A stretch of 8,647 nucleotides of DNA from Campylobacteraceae bacterium. GTDB lineage: Bacteria; Campylobacterota; Campylobacteria; Campylobacterales; Sulfurovaceae. The position numbers and the translations under genes were made by a program. The notes beneath the pieces are model-generated. The model saw nothing but the letters and a program-made list of their open reading frames with translations. It made no database searches and had not been told where the DNA came from. Positions 1 through 5,992 of the stretch are shown one piece after another. Each line of letters begins with the position of its first letter. Positions within the stretch are counted from its first letter, which is position 1. The DNA lies in contig JAMOSL010000124.1 of the NCBI GenBank assembly GCA_027063105.1, positions 1-8,647 on the forward strand. Reading direction: 5' to 3'.

Positions 1-463
1 TTGTATCTCGTAAAAAATATTTACCTATTTTTTGAGTAGCATATAGTCTATTTGTCTTCTCATCAAGAGATACACGAAGAATATATTTCTTTCCAATTGT
101 AAAATGAGATTTTTGTTGAGATAAAGGTACAAACAAATCTTTTGGCAATCCCCAGTTTACAAAAGCACCATAAGATTTATAATCAACAACTGTAAAATAT
201 CCAAACTCTCCTAATTTTGCATAAGGTAGCTTAGTTGATGCAACTGGTCTATCTTCCGAGTCAGTATATATAAAAACATCTATCAATTCACCTATAGGCA
301 TATCAGCCTCTTCAACATAAGCATTTGGTAAAAGAACTTCATTCTCATCTTTTGACTCAAGAAATAGACCATAATCTGTATCTCTCATAACCTCTAAAGT
401 ATTTATTTCTCCCATTTTTATATTTAAATTTTTTATTTTATCATTCATTTTTTTATAGTCCAT
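1..463 (-). CDS. CvfB-like S1-domain RNA-binding protein, N-terminal part (cut by the window edge)
   Basis: The minus strand is open from an ATG at 463 to the left edge: 154 codons, no stop, 3' end missing. The product resembles the CvfB/YitL family, RNA-binding proteins with tandem S1 domains and a C-terminal winged helix that affect gene expression in Firmicutes; its role here is unproven. A first S1-like module begins at about residue 17 (MGEINTLEV, the usual CvfB opening, then DYGLFL). A second spans about residues 85-146 with the S1 signature GYFTVVDYKSYGAFVNWG. The start is uncertain: in-frame ATGs end at 463, 448 and 415, none with a clear Shine-Dalgarno. The 415 ATG fits the family N terminus best; the others would add up to 16 Lys/Asn-rich residues. 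It diverges from the dipeptidase gene across 56 bp. Family call fairly sure, function not. Confidence 0.75.
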   Translation of the reverse strand, partial: MDYKKMNDKIKNLNIKMGEINTLEVMRDTDYGLFLESKDENEVLLPNAYVEEADMPIGELIDVFIYTDSEDRPVASTKLPYAKLGEFGYFTVVDYKSYGAFVNWGLPKDLFVPLSQQKSHFTIGKKYILRVSLDEKTNRLYATQKIGKYFLRDT

Positions 464-519
464 ATTTTATTAATAGTATATCCAAAATTATTAGTTATAC
501 TTCCACAAAAAGGTAACTT
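464..519. promoter_or_regulatory. Divergent promoter region between the cvfB-like gene and pepD
   Basis: This 56-bp AT-rich spacer must hold the promoters of both flanking genes. On the plus strand TATACT (496-501) is one mismatch from TATAAT, but a start about 7 bp downstream would fall next to the pepD Shine-Dalgarno, giving a very short leader. On the minus strand TATACT (475-480) would make the 463 start nearly leaderless, while TATAAC (494-499) would leave about 24 nt. No convincing -35 box is visible for either. These are pattern matches only. Confidence 0.3.
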
Positions 520-1785
520 ATGTCTATATTAGAACACTTTAAAAAAATTACAACTATTCCTCACTGTAGTAAAAATGCTGATAAACTATTAAATTATATA
601 TCTGATTTTGCAAAAAAGAATAATTATATTGTAGAAATTGATAGCACTAAAAATATCTTAATTAAAAAGGGTAATCCTAAATTATGTCTACAAGCTCATT
701 ATGATATGGTTTGTATAGGAAAAGCTCCAGAGATTGAAACTTACGAAGAAGATGGTTGGCTAAAGGCAAAAGATTCATCTTTAGGTGCAGATAATGGTGT
801 AGCGATTGCTATGATGATGTCTTTAATGGAAGATAATTATGAATTAGAATTTTTAATAACTTCAGATGAAGAGGTTGGGCTTATTGGAGCTAATGCTTTA
901 GAGTTTGAATTAAGTTCATCTATGATGTTAAACCTAGATAGTGAAGATGAGGCTGAAGTATATATTGGATGTGCTGGAGGAGAAGATATAGTAGCATCAA
1001 AACCTTATGCAAAAATTAAAGATAATAGAAATGCTTATGAAATAAAAGTATCAGGTTTAGTAGGTGGTCACTCTGGTGTTGATATAGATAAAGATATTCC
1101 AAATGCAATTAAAATTATAGCTTCATATTTAAAAGAAAGAAAATTTGGTCTAGTCTCAATTGAGGGTGGAGAGAGAATAAACTCTATTCCTACACAAGTT
1201 ACAGCTATTGTAAAAAGTGATGAGGTTTTAGAAGAAAATGAGTTTGTTAAAATAAAAAAGATAGAAAATAATGAACCTATATTATATGGAGCTGATGAGT
1301 TTATATCTCTATTAAATGGATTTAGAAATGGTGTGCATGAATTAAATGCAATTTTAAATGTTCCAGACAGAAGTATAAACTTAGCATTAGTATCTATAGA
1401 AAATGGATTTTGTAAAGTAGAAACAAGTGCTAGAGCTATGAGTGATAAAAGTTTAAGTATTGTCACAAAGGAAGCTGTCTCATTTTTTAAATCTTATGGA
1501 TATGATGTATTTAAAGATGAGAAATATCCATCTTGGAGTCCAGAAAAGAATAGTTTTACAAATATAGCTAATGAAGCTATGATAAAAGTTTTTGGTAGAA
1601 GCAAAATGGTAGCTATCCATGCAGGACTAGAGTGTGGAGTAATTGCAAAAAAATATCCAAATATCAAATTTGCATCAATAGGTCCAACAATAGAATATCC
1701 ACACTCAACGAGAGAGAGATTAAAAATAGATTCAGTGGATAAGACTATTACTGTTGTAAAAGAGATTATTAAATCAATCTCTTAA
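520..1785 (+). CDS. pepD: M20C metallopeptidase, PepD-like aminoacyl-histidine (Xaa-His / non-specific) dipeptidase
   Basis: A cytosolic di-zinc dipeptidase that would hydrolyse short peptides such as Xaa-His dipeptides for amino-acid recycling. M20 catalytic elements appear in order: H60-Y-D62 (metal ligand and supporting Asp), D91 in LGADNGVA (bridging ligand), E117-E118 in SDEEVG (general base and metal ligand), D140 in NLDSEDE (metal ligand), and H395 in PHSTRER (last metal ligand). The VGGHSGVDID segment (H184) is typical of the PepD subfamily and begins the lid/dimerisation domain, which runs to about residue 340. At 421 aa it is shorter than E. coli PepD (about 485 aa), with all ligands retained. 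The ATG at 520 follows AAAAGG at about 508-513. There is no signal peptide. It stands alone between a divergent and a convergent gene. Substrate range cannot be read from sequence. Confidence 0.88.
   Translation: MSILEHFKKITTIPHCSKNADKLLNYISDFAKKNNYIVEIDSTKNILIKKGNPKLCLQAHYDMVCIGKAPEIETYEEDGWLKAKDSSLGADNGVAIAMMMSLMEDNYELEFLITSDEEVGLIGANALEFELSSSMMLNLDSEDEAEVYIGCAGGEDIVASKPYAKIKDNRNAYEIKVSGLVGGHSGVDIDKDIPNAIKIIASYLKERKFGLVSIEGGERINSIPTQVTAIVKSDEVLEENEFVKIKKIENNEPILYGADEFISLLNGFRNGVHELNAILNVPDRSINLALVSIENGFCKVETSARAMSDKSLSIVTKEAVSFFKSYGYDVFKDEKYPSWSPEKNSFTNIANEAMIKVFGRSKMVAIHAGLECGVIAKKYPNIKFASIGPTIEYPHSTRERLKIDSVDKTITVVKEIIKSIS
1761..1782. terminator. Inverted repeat at the pepD/rnj convergent junction, candidate terminator (mainly for rnj)
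   Basis: Perfect 7-bp arms AGAGATT (1761-1767) and AATCTCT (1776-1782) enclose an 8-nt loop, inside the last codons of pepD. Read on the minus strand, the hairpin lies just past the rnj stop and is followed by TTTTAC, a short U-run expected of an intrinsic terminator. Read on the plus strand it is followed by TAATAACTCTTTAT, which is weaker. The stem is AT-rich, so stability is modest. Confidence 0.4.
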
Positions 1786-1792
1786 TAACTCT

Positions 1793-3811
1793 TTATACAT
1801 AAAAAATTGTTGGGATAATTATTGGATATAATTTTTTTGTCCTAACAACATGTTTTCTAACCATTAATCTAACTTCATTCTCTACTGTTTTAGCTGATAC
1901 AACTTGCTCTGGCTTTGCATTTAATAAAAATGATTCTATCATAACAGCAATTTCATCAGAAAATCTTTTATTGTGTTTGTCTGGCATAATTCCATGACTT
2001 GTTACAACCGGTTTTCCAATCATTTTATGAGTTTGATTTGAAATTTGAAGCATTACATTTACAATGCCATCTGAAGCCAATTTTTGTCTGCCTATAATAA
2101 CCTCATCATGAATCTCTCTATTATTTTGATTATCAATAAATGTCTTGCCCGTTTTTACAGTTTTTACTTTTTTAAGATACTTAGGTGTTATCTCAACTTG
2201 ATCACCATCGCTCATAAGTAAAATATTTCTCTCATCAACTCCACATTTAGCAGCTGTCTTTGCATGTTGTGCAATATGATTATACTCTCCATGAACTGGT
2301 AAGAAGAATTTTGGTTGAGTTAATCTTAAGATTAACTTCTGCTCCTCTTGTGCAGCATGACCTGAAACATGAATATCTGCAAAATCTTGGTATCTTACTG
2401 TAGCTCCTGCTTTAATAATATGATTCATCATTCTTGATACTGACCCCTCGTTACCAGGAATTGCCTTAGCAGATATAATAATAGTATCACTAGGTTTTAA
2501 TTTAATATGACGATGTTCATTTGTTGCCATTCTAAATAGTGCAGCCATATCTTCACCTTGTGAACCAGTTGTGACTATTAATATTTCATTATCAGAATAT
2601 TTATTAAGTTCATGTGCTTCAATAAAGTGCTTATTGTCAATATTAACATATCCTAATGCTCTTGTGACTTCCACATTTCGCTCCATAGAACGACCAATAA
2701 CACATATTTTTCTTCCATGTTTAATACCTCTATCCATCGCTTGATAGATACGATGAACATTAGAAGAGAATGTGGACATTATCATTCTACCTTTTGCTAA
2801 CATATAAAGAGTATCAAATGTATCTCCCACAACTGATTCACTCTTTGTAAATCCTGATTTATAAGAATTTGTACTATCACTAAAGAGACATAAAACACCT
2901 TTAGCTCCATAGTGTGCAAACCGATGTAAATCAGCTGTATATCCATCTATCGGTGTATGGTCAATTTTGAAATCTCCAGTATGAATAAGAGTTCCTGCTG
3001 GAGTCTCTATTGCTAAAGAACAAGCATCAATAATTGAATGAGTCATATGCATCCACTCAACTTTTAAATCACCAATCTCGTACTGTTCTCTTTTTGATAT
3101 AAAATTAAAGTAACTTGTATCTTTTTGTAGACCATGTTCATTGAATTTATTCTCTATCATAGCCAAGGCTAAAGGTGTACCATATATTGGAAGCTTTAAC
3201 TCTTTAAATAGATAAGGAACTGCTCCAATATGGTCTTCATGTGCATGAGTTATTACAATAGCTTTTAATTTATCTTTTATAACATGAAGATAACTAAAAT
3301 CTGGTACTAAAATATCAACACCATGCATACTCTCATCTGGAAAACTCATTCCAACATCTATAATAATTGCTGTAGTTTCTGTCTCTAAAATTGCTATATT
3401 TCCACCAATTTCACCTAATCCACCTAATGGAGTAAATCTAATTTTACCTTTACTTACAATATCAATCTGTCTCCAAGGTCTCATTCTGTCTTCTTGAATC
3501 TCTTTATTCTTATCAATAGATATTCTCATATCATCACTAACAGTTGTAGGTGCGTTCTTCCGTCGACCTTTACCCTTTCCATTATATGATTTCTTCTGAT
3601 TTGGATTCTGCTTTTTTTGATTTGGGTTTTGATTTGGATTCGGTTTACGATTATTAGGCTTCTTTTGGTTAGGGTTCGGTTTACGATTCCCCTCCTGTGT
3701 TTCACTCTTTGCTTGATTTGCTCTATGTGGGTTGGGACGACGATTTGGATTATTTGGTCGTTTTGTCTCTTCTCTGTTTTCTTCTTGATTGCTCTGTTCG
3801 TTGTTTTCCAT
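1793..3811 (-). CDS. rnj: Ribonuclease J with Asn/Pro/Lys-rich N-terminal extension
   Basis: A metallo-beta-lactamase/beta-CASP ribonuclease with 5'-to-3' exo- and endonuclease activity; in Campylobacterota it is the main mRNA-decay enzyme, as there is no RNase E. The 672-aa product has a disordered extension of about 115 residues, then the catalytic core. Metal-site motifs are HAHEDH (H189, H191, D193, H194), H258 in MTHS and D280 in HTGDF. Beta-CASP elements include TTGSQGE (415-420), DIHVSGHA (H481, H485) and PVHGEY (H507). The C-terminal domain ends at about 655-672. Length fits Helicobacter RNase J (about 690 aa), which also has a long N-terminal extension. The ATG at 3811 has an AGGA (3820-3823) 8 nt upstream, inside ksgA, so it is an independently initiated second gene of a ksgA-rnj operon. 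It converges on pepD with 7 bp between stops. Confidence 0.95.
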   Translation of the reverse strand: MENNEQSNQEENREETKRPNNPNRRPNPHRANQAKSETQEGNRKPNPNQKKPNNRKPNPNQNPNQKKQNPNQKKSYNGKGKGRRKNAPTTVSDDMRISIDKNKEIQEDRMRPWRQIDIVSKGKIRFTPLGGLGEIGGNIAILETETTAIIIDVGMSFPDESMHGVDILVPDFSYLHVIKDKLKAIVITHAHEDHIGAVPYLFKELKLPIYGTPLALAMIENKFNEHGLQKDTSYFNFISKREQYEIGDLKVEWMHMTHSIIDACSLAIETPAGTLIHTGDFKIDHTPIDGYTADLHRFAHYGAKGVLCLFSDSTNSYKSGFTKSESVVGDTFDTLYMLAKGRMIMSTFSSNVHRIYQAMDRGIKHGRKICVIGRSMERNVEVTRALGYVNIDNKHFIEAHELNKYSDNEILIVTTGSQGEDMAALFRMATNEHRHIKLKPSDTIIISAKAIPGNEGSVSRMMNHIIKAGATVRYQDFADIHVSGHAAQEEQKLILRLTQPKFFLPVHGEYNHIAQHAKTAAKCGVDERNILLMSDGDQVEITPKYLKKVKTVKTGKTFIDNQNNREIHDEVIIGRQKLASDGIVNVMLQISNQTHKMIGKPVVTSHGIMPDKHNKRFSDEIAVMIESFLLNAKPEQVVSAKTVENEVRLMVRKHVVRTKKLYPIIIPTIFYV
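3587..3757 (-). repeat. Tandem low-complexity repeats in the RNase J N-terminal extension
   Basis: Codons about 19-75 of rnj encode tandem Asn/Pro/Lys/Gln units. NRKPNPNQ occurs at residues 42-49 and 54-61, 12 codons apart, and NPNQKK at 62-67 and again as QNPNQKK at 68-74. At DNA level the 14-mer TTCGGTTTACGATT (plus-strand reading) is exact at 3639-3652 and 3675-3688, 36 bp apart. The exact nucleotide match suggests recent duplication or slippage in whole-codon units. The resulting tail is strongly basic and probably unstructured. Confidence 0.75.
3750..3811 (-). other. 62-nt out-of-frame coding overlap of ksgA and rnj
   Basis: The last 20 sense codons and stop of ksgA share DNA with the first 20 codons of rnj, the rnj frame being shifted +1. 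One frame gives a Lys/Arg-rich KsgA tail (GKQRTEQSRRKQRRDKTTK); the other gives an Asn/Glu-rich RNase J start (MENNEQSNQEENREETKRPN). The rnj Shine-Dalgarno AGGA (3820-3823) lies within ksgA codons, so ribosomes translating ksgA pass over the rnj initiation site. Confidence 0.9.
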
Positions 3812-4613
3812 CTATGAAATCCTTTTTTAATTCTCTGTATAAGTGATGATAGATAGTCGTTTGAGCTTCATGAGGTCTTAAATTAGGTATTAATCCTAAT
3901 TTTTCAAAGAGGGGTTCAATTTTATCTTTTGAGAAAGTTACTAATAGATTTTTGGATAGTTTTTTGCGTGGTTGCTGAAATGCAACTCTTAAAAACGCTT
4001 CAAAATTCTCATCATCTTCGCTATGATCTTTCTCTATTAAAAGTACACTAGAAGTCACATTTGGTTGTGGAACAAATGCCTCTGCTGGAACATCAAAACA
4101 GATGGATGCCTTACCTACGCTTTGTGTTAAAACGCTAAGAGAAGAAAACTCTTTCTGTTTAGATTCTGCAGAGAATTTAACTGCAACTTCTTTCTGAACC
4201 ATCACTAATATAGATTTACATAATGGGTCTTTAAATGCTTTTAAAATAATATTGGTGGCTATATAGTATGGTAGATTTGCTACTAAGTGATACTCTTCAC
4301 TTAATAAACTTTTATCTTCCCAATGCTTAAGCACATCTCCACAATTTAGTTTCAAACTACCATTATCAATAGCATCGCTAAATTCCGTTTGAAGATGCTG
4401 ACATAATCTCTTATCAACCTCAAATGCTTCGACATTTCTAACTCTTACGAGTTCTTTAGTTAAATCACCTAAACCAGGCCCAATCTCTGCAATTACTAGA
4501 GAGTCATTGGGTATCGATTGGATGATTTTATTTATATAATAGTCATTTTTTAAAAAATTCTGACCATATCTCTTATTTGCAAAATCTGCTAAATTATCTT
4601 TTATCATACTCAA
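3750..4613 (-). CDS. rsmA: 16S rRNA (adenine-1518/1519-N6)-dimethyltransferase KsgA/RsmA
   Basis: Dimethylates two adjacent adenines in the 3'-terminal loop of 16S rRNA from S-adenosylmethionine, a late step in small-subunit maturation. Family motifs appear in order: RYGQNFL (15-21), SAM-binding EIGPGLGD (43-50), acidic E65/D67 region, GD at 92-93, the catalytic NLPYY (113-117), MVQKEVA (138-144) and FVPQPNVTSS (180-189). The frame opens with TTG at 4613, 5 nt after AAGG in TTTAAGGCAG; an ATG at 4607 is 11 nt from it and is the alternative, so the start is unresolved by two codons. After the usual end near LYRELKK (264), a basic 23-residue tail runs 62 nt into rnj in another frame. At 287 aa it is slightly longer than typical. 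Confidence 0.95.
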   Translation of the reverse strand: MSMIKDNLADFANKRYGQNFLKNDYYINKIIQSIPNDSLVIAEIGPGLGDLTKELVRVRNVEAFEVDKRLCQHLQTEFSDAIDNGSLKLNCGDVLKHWEDKSLLSEEYHLVANLPYYIATNIILKAFKDPLCKSILVMVQKEVAVKFSAESKQKEFSSLSVLTQSVGKASICFDVPAEAFVPQPNVTSSVLLIEKDHSEDDENFEAFLRVAFQQPRKKLSKNLLVTFSKDKIEPLFEKLGLIPNLRPHEAQTTIYHHLYRELKKDFIDGKQRTEQSRRKQRRDKTTK

Positions 4614-4722
4614 AACTGCCTTAAATCCAAAGGAAAATAGAATTTTATTGTCTCTTTGAAATATTTTTGATACTATTTTATCATATAAAGAGGTTAATTC
4701 TTCTTGAAAAGCATTAATAATT
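4614..4722 (-). promoter_or_regulatory. Spacer between the RHH-like gene and ksgA, possible ksgA promoter
   Basis: This 109-bp spacer has no terminator-like hairpin and no complete gene. On the minus strand TATGAT (4680-4685), or the overlapping TAAAAT (4675-4680), could be a -10 box, with TTCAAG 17 bp upstream of TATGAT as a weak -35. The resulting leader would be about 60 nt. The ksgA frame stays open for 39 codons upstream of its TTG, back to a TAA just inside the upstream gene's end, but holds no ATG, GTG or TTG. Read-through transcription from the RHH-like gene is equally possible. Confidence 0.3.
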
Positions 4723-4929
4723 TTATATATTTACACCTTCCCAAAACTCATCATAGTCAAGATTAGTCATAATATTATCATTCTCTATACTTTTTTCTAA
4801 TAATTTTTTCTCTTCATTTTCAAAATATTGAGATAATGCCTCATTTATTATAAGATTTGTGTCTTTGTTTAGAAGTTTTGAATAGATTTTAATATTCTCT
4901 ACAGCCTCATAAGTTAATTCAATTTTCAT
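4723..4929 (-). CDS. Small ribbon-helix-helix-like protein, candidate orphan antitoxin
   Basis: The 68-aa product reads as beta strand (KIELTYEAV), helix (ENIKIYSKLLN), a short KDTN turn and a second helix (LIINEALSQYFENEEKKLLEK), the order of a ribbon-helix-helix DNA-binding domain. The tail, ending LDYDEFWEGVNI, resembles the toxin-binding end of RHH antitoxins of ParE/RelE modules. Of the two adjacent ATGs (4932, 4929), the second is 6 nt from the AAAGGA Shine-Dalgarno (AGGA at 4936-4939) and the first only 3 nt, so 4929 is preferred. In a usual pair the toxin would follow directly downstream; the next 109 bp encode none, hence 'orphan'. It could instead be a free-standing regulator. Function is inferred from fold-like pattern only. 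Confidence 0.55.
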   Translation of the reverse strand: MKIELTYEAVENIKIYSKLLNKDTNLIINEALSQYFENEEKKLLEKSIENDNIMTNLDYDEFWEGVNI

Positions 4930-4932
4930 CAT

Positions 4933-5007
4933 TTATCCTTTATAACATTTAAATATTGTTTAATAACAAAGTAGATAGAATACCAAAAACATTATTAGGA
5001 GCATAAC
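4933..5007. promoter_or_regulatory. Divergent promoter/operator region between the RHH-like gene and ydcH
   Basis: The plus strand carries TAGAAT (4976-4981), one mismatch from a -10 box, giving a leader of about 20 nt for ydcH; no good -35 is seen. An inverted repeat TTGTT-TAAT-AACAA (4956-4969) sits upstream, where a -35 would lie, and could be an operator for the divergent RHH-like protein. On the minus strand, TATAAA close to the start codon is too near to serve, so the promoter of the RHH-like gene is not located. Confidence 0.35.
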
Positions 5008-5232
5008 ATGCTACATGAATATAGAAAAGAGATTACTGAACTTAAACAAAAAGATGCACATTTTTCAAAAATTTTTGAAAAACATAATGAACTTGATAAA
5101 AAAGCAAAAGATGCTAATGAAGGTAGACTAGCTTTATCTGACCAAGAACTTGAAGCTATTAAAAAAGAGAAGTTACTTTTGAAAGATGAAGCTCTTAGAG
5201 AGATTCTAATCTATCAAAAGTCTAAAGCATAA
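5008..5232 (+). CDS. YdcH/DUF465 family small helical protein
   Basis: A 74-aa, highly charged cytosolic protein predicted to form a helical hairpin: helix one about residues 2-34 (MLHEYRKEITELKQKDAHF..IFEKHNELDKKA), a short GRLALSD turn at about 39-45, helix two about 46-70. The HEYR...H.SKIFEKHNELD pattern is the DUF465 (YdcH) signature. The family is widespread in Proteobacteria and its molecular role is not established. The ATG at 5008 follows an AGGAG (4997-5001) with 6-nt spacing, one of the best ribosome binding sites here, suggesting strong translation. It is monocistronic, divergent from the RHH-like gene and convergent with cbiM. Confidence 0.85.
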   Translation: MLHEYRKEITELKQKDAHFSKIFEKHNELDKKAKDANEGRLALSDQELEAIKKEKLLLKDEALREILIYQKSKA

Positions 5233-5249
5233 TTATAAATTACGCTTTA
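5223..5249. terminator. Bidirectional hairpin over the ydcH and cbiM stop codons
   Basis: Outer arms TAAAGC (5223-5228) and GCTTTA (5244-5249) pair perfectly. One A/C mismatch (5229/5243) follows, then inner arms TAATT (5230-5234) and AATTA (5238-5242) with an ATA loop. The 11 pairs contain the TAA stops of both convergent genes in the inner arms. On the minus strand it is followed by GACTTTTG, on the plus strand by CATAGTCTTTT, so U-tracts are displaced and imperfect. A shared intrinsic terminator is the likeliest role. Confidence 0.5.
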
Positions 5250-5920
5250 CATAGTCTTTTATCAAATAGAGAGGTACAATTTTTATCCTCTTTATAAAAG
5301 GCTTTAACCGCTGAAAGTATAGCCATATCTACAAATGGTTCTATAATGATTACAACCATATATGCACTTCCAAAACTAAATACATTTACTATATTTTCTG
5401 CACCAAATCCTTGTCCATAAAATGCCCAAAATGCAACCCAAGAGATAATAGCACCTTCCCAAACTATAGACATTTTTAACATCTGAGAATAACTAATATC
5501 TTTATAAGCTGTACCTTTAGGAATGATTTTTTTAACTGCTATATCTAATATAATCATACTGGCTAAAAGAGTTGTTACATTCATTCCATATTGAGGTAAA
5601 TCAAATTGAGCAAATAAAAGTCCTTGAGCTAAAAGTCCTAATGCTAAACCTATTAATGATGGAGCAATTCCAAAAACTAAAAATATAGTTGTTCCTAATA
5701 TTAAATGAACTTCACTAATACCTACAGGAAAATGAGGAAGAATCTGAAAACAAATAAATACAATTATAGTTGATATAATACTTTTCAAAATTAGAGATAT
5801 TGAACCATTCTCTTTAATACTATCATAAGCTAATTTAGAAGTCATTGCAATAACTCCTGCTCCTGTTACATAACTAAGTAAAATCTTAGCTCCATCTACC
5901 ACACCTGCTTCTATGTGCAT
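5240..5920 (-). CDS. Stand-alone CbiM-type cobalt/nickel ECF transporter S component
   Basis: A 226-aa inner-membrane protein with about six hydrophobic segments (near 8-28, 42-60, 72-88, 89-105, 117-133, 150-172 and 186-206, some weak). The N terminus MHIEAG matches the CbiM/NikM hallmark: in structurally studied NikM the terminal amine, His2 and a downstream His bind the metal. Here H72 in SEVHLILGTT is the likely partner, followed by CbiM-like GIAPSLIGLALGLLAQGLLF and YGMNV. No CbiN/NikN, T (CbiQ) or ATPase (CbiO) gene adjoins it. The tail after about 208 has two cysteines (C215, C224). The start follows AAAGGAA (AGGAA at 5926-5930) with 5-nt spacing. Cobalt versus nickel cannot be decided, and no cobalamin riboswitch is visible upstream. 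Family call good; transport by this subfamily is inferred. Confidence 0.8.
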   Translation of the reverse strand: MHIEAGVVDGAKILLSYVTGAGVIAMTSKLAYDSIKENGSISLILKSIISTIIVFICFQILPHFPVGISEVHLILGTTIFLVFGIAPSLIGLALGLLAQGLLFAQFDLPQYGMNVTTLLASMIILDIAVKKIIPKGTAYKDISYSQMLKMSIVWEGAIISWVAFWAFYGQGFGAENIVNVFSFGSAYMVVIIIEPFVDMAILSAVKAFYKEDKNCTSLFDKRLCKA

Positions 5921-5992
5921 TTAAATTCCTTTGATTGGTTTGCCTAGTGGCATAAATAGATTCTATCATTTTTAATCTTATATTAATTAGGG
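5921..5992 (-). promoter_or_regulatory. Leader and candidate promoter of cbiM
   Basis: On the minus strand TAGAAT (5960-5965) is one mismatch from a -10 box and predicts transcription from about 5953, giving a leader of about 33 nt. No -35 is recognisable. A TGCC-N4-GGCA inverted repeat (5941-5952) lies exactly at the predicted transcript start and could be an operator or a small leader hairpin. The space is too short for a cobalamin or NiCo riboswitch. Confidence 0.3.

Noticed and set aside
1068..1466. Minus-strand ORF of 132 codons antisense to pepD
   Set aside because: It lies wholly inside a well-supported gene on the other strand, has no Shine-Dalgarno or family resemblance, and its Ser/Leu/Ile-rich composition is what antisense reading of AT-rich coding DNA gives.
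3587..3757. Regularly spaced short repeats considered as a CRISPR-like or intergenic array
   Set aside because: The repeats are imperfect, in codon register and within the continuous rnj reading frame, so they are protein-level repeats.
3617..3817. Plus-strand ORF with apparent hydrophobic, membrane-like composition
   Set aside because: It is the antisense of the Asn/Pro/Lys repeat region of rnj; the Trp/Ile/Leu/Phe bias follows from complementing those codons. It has no independent start signal.
4614..4722. A toxin gene completing a toxin-antitoxin pair with the RHH-like gene
   Set aside because: No frame on the minus strand has a start codon and an open stretch long enough. The only ATG here opens a six-codon frame, so no toxin can be supported.
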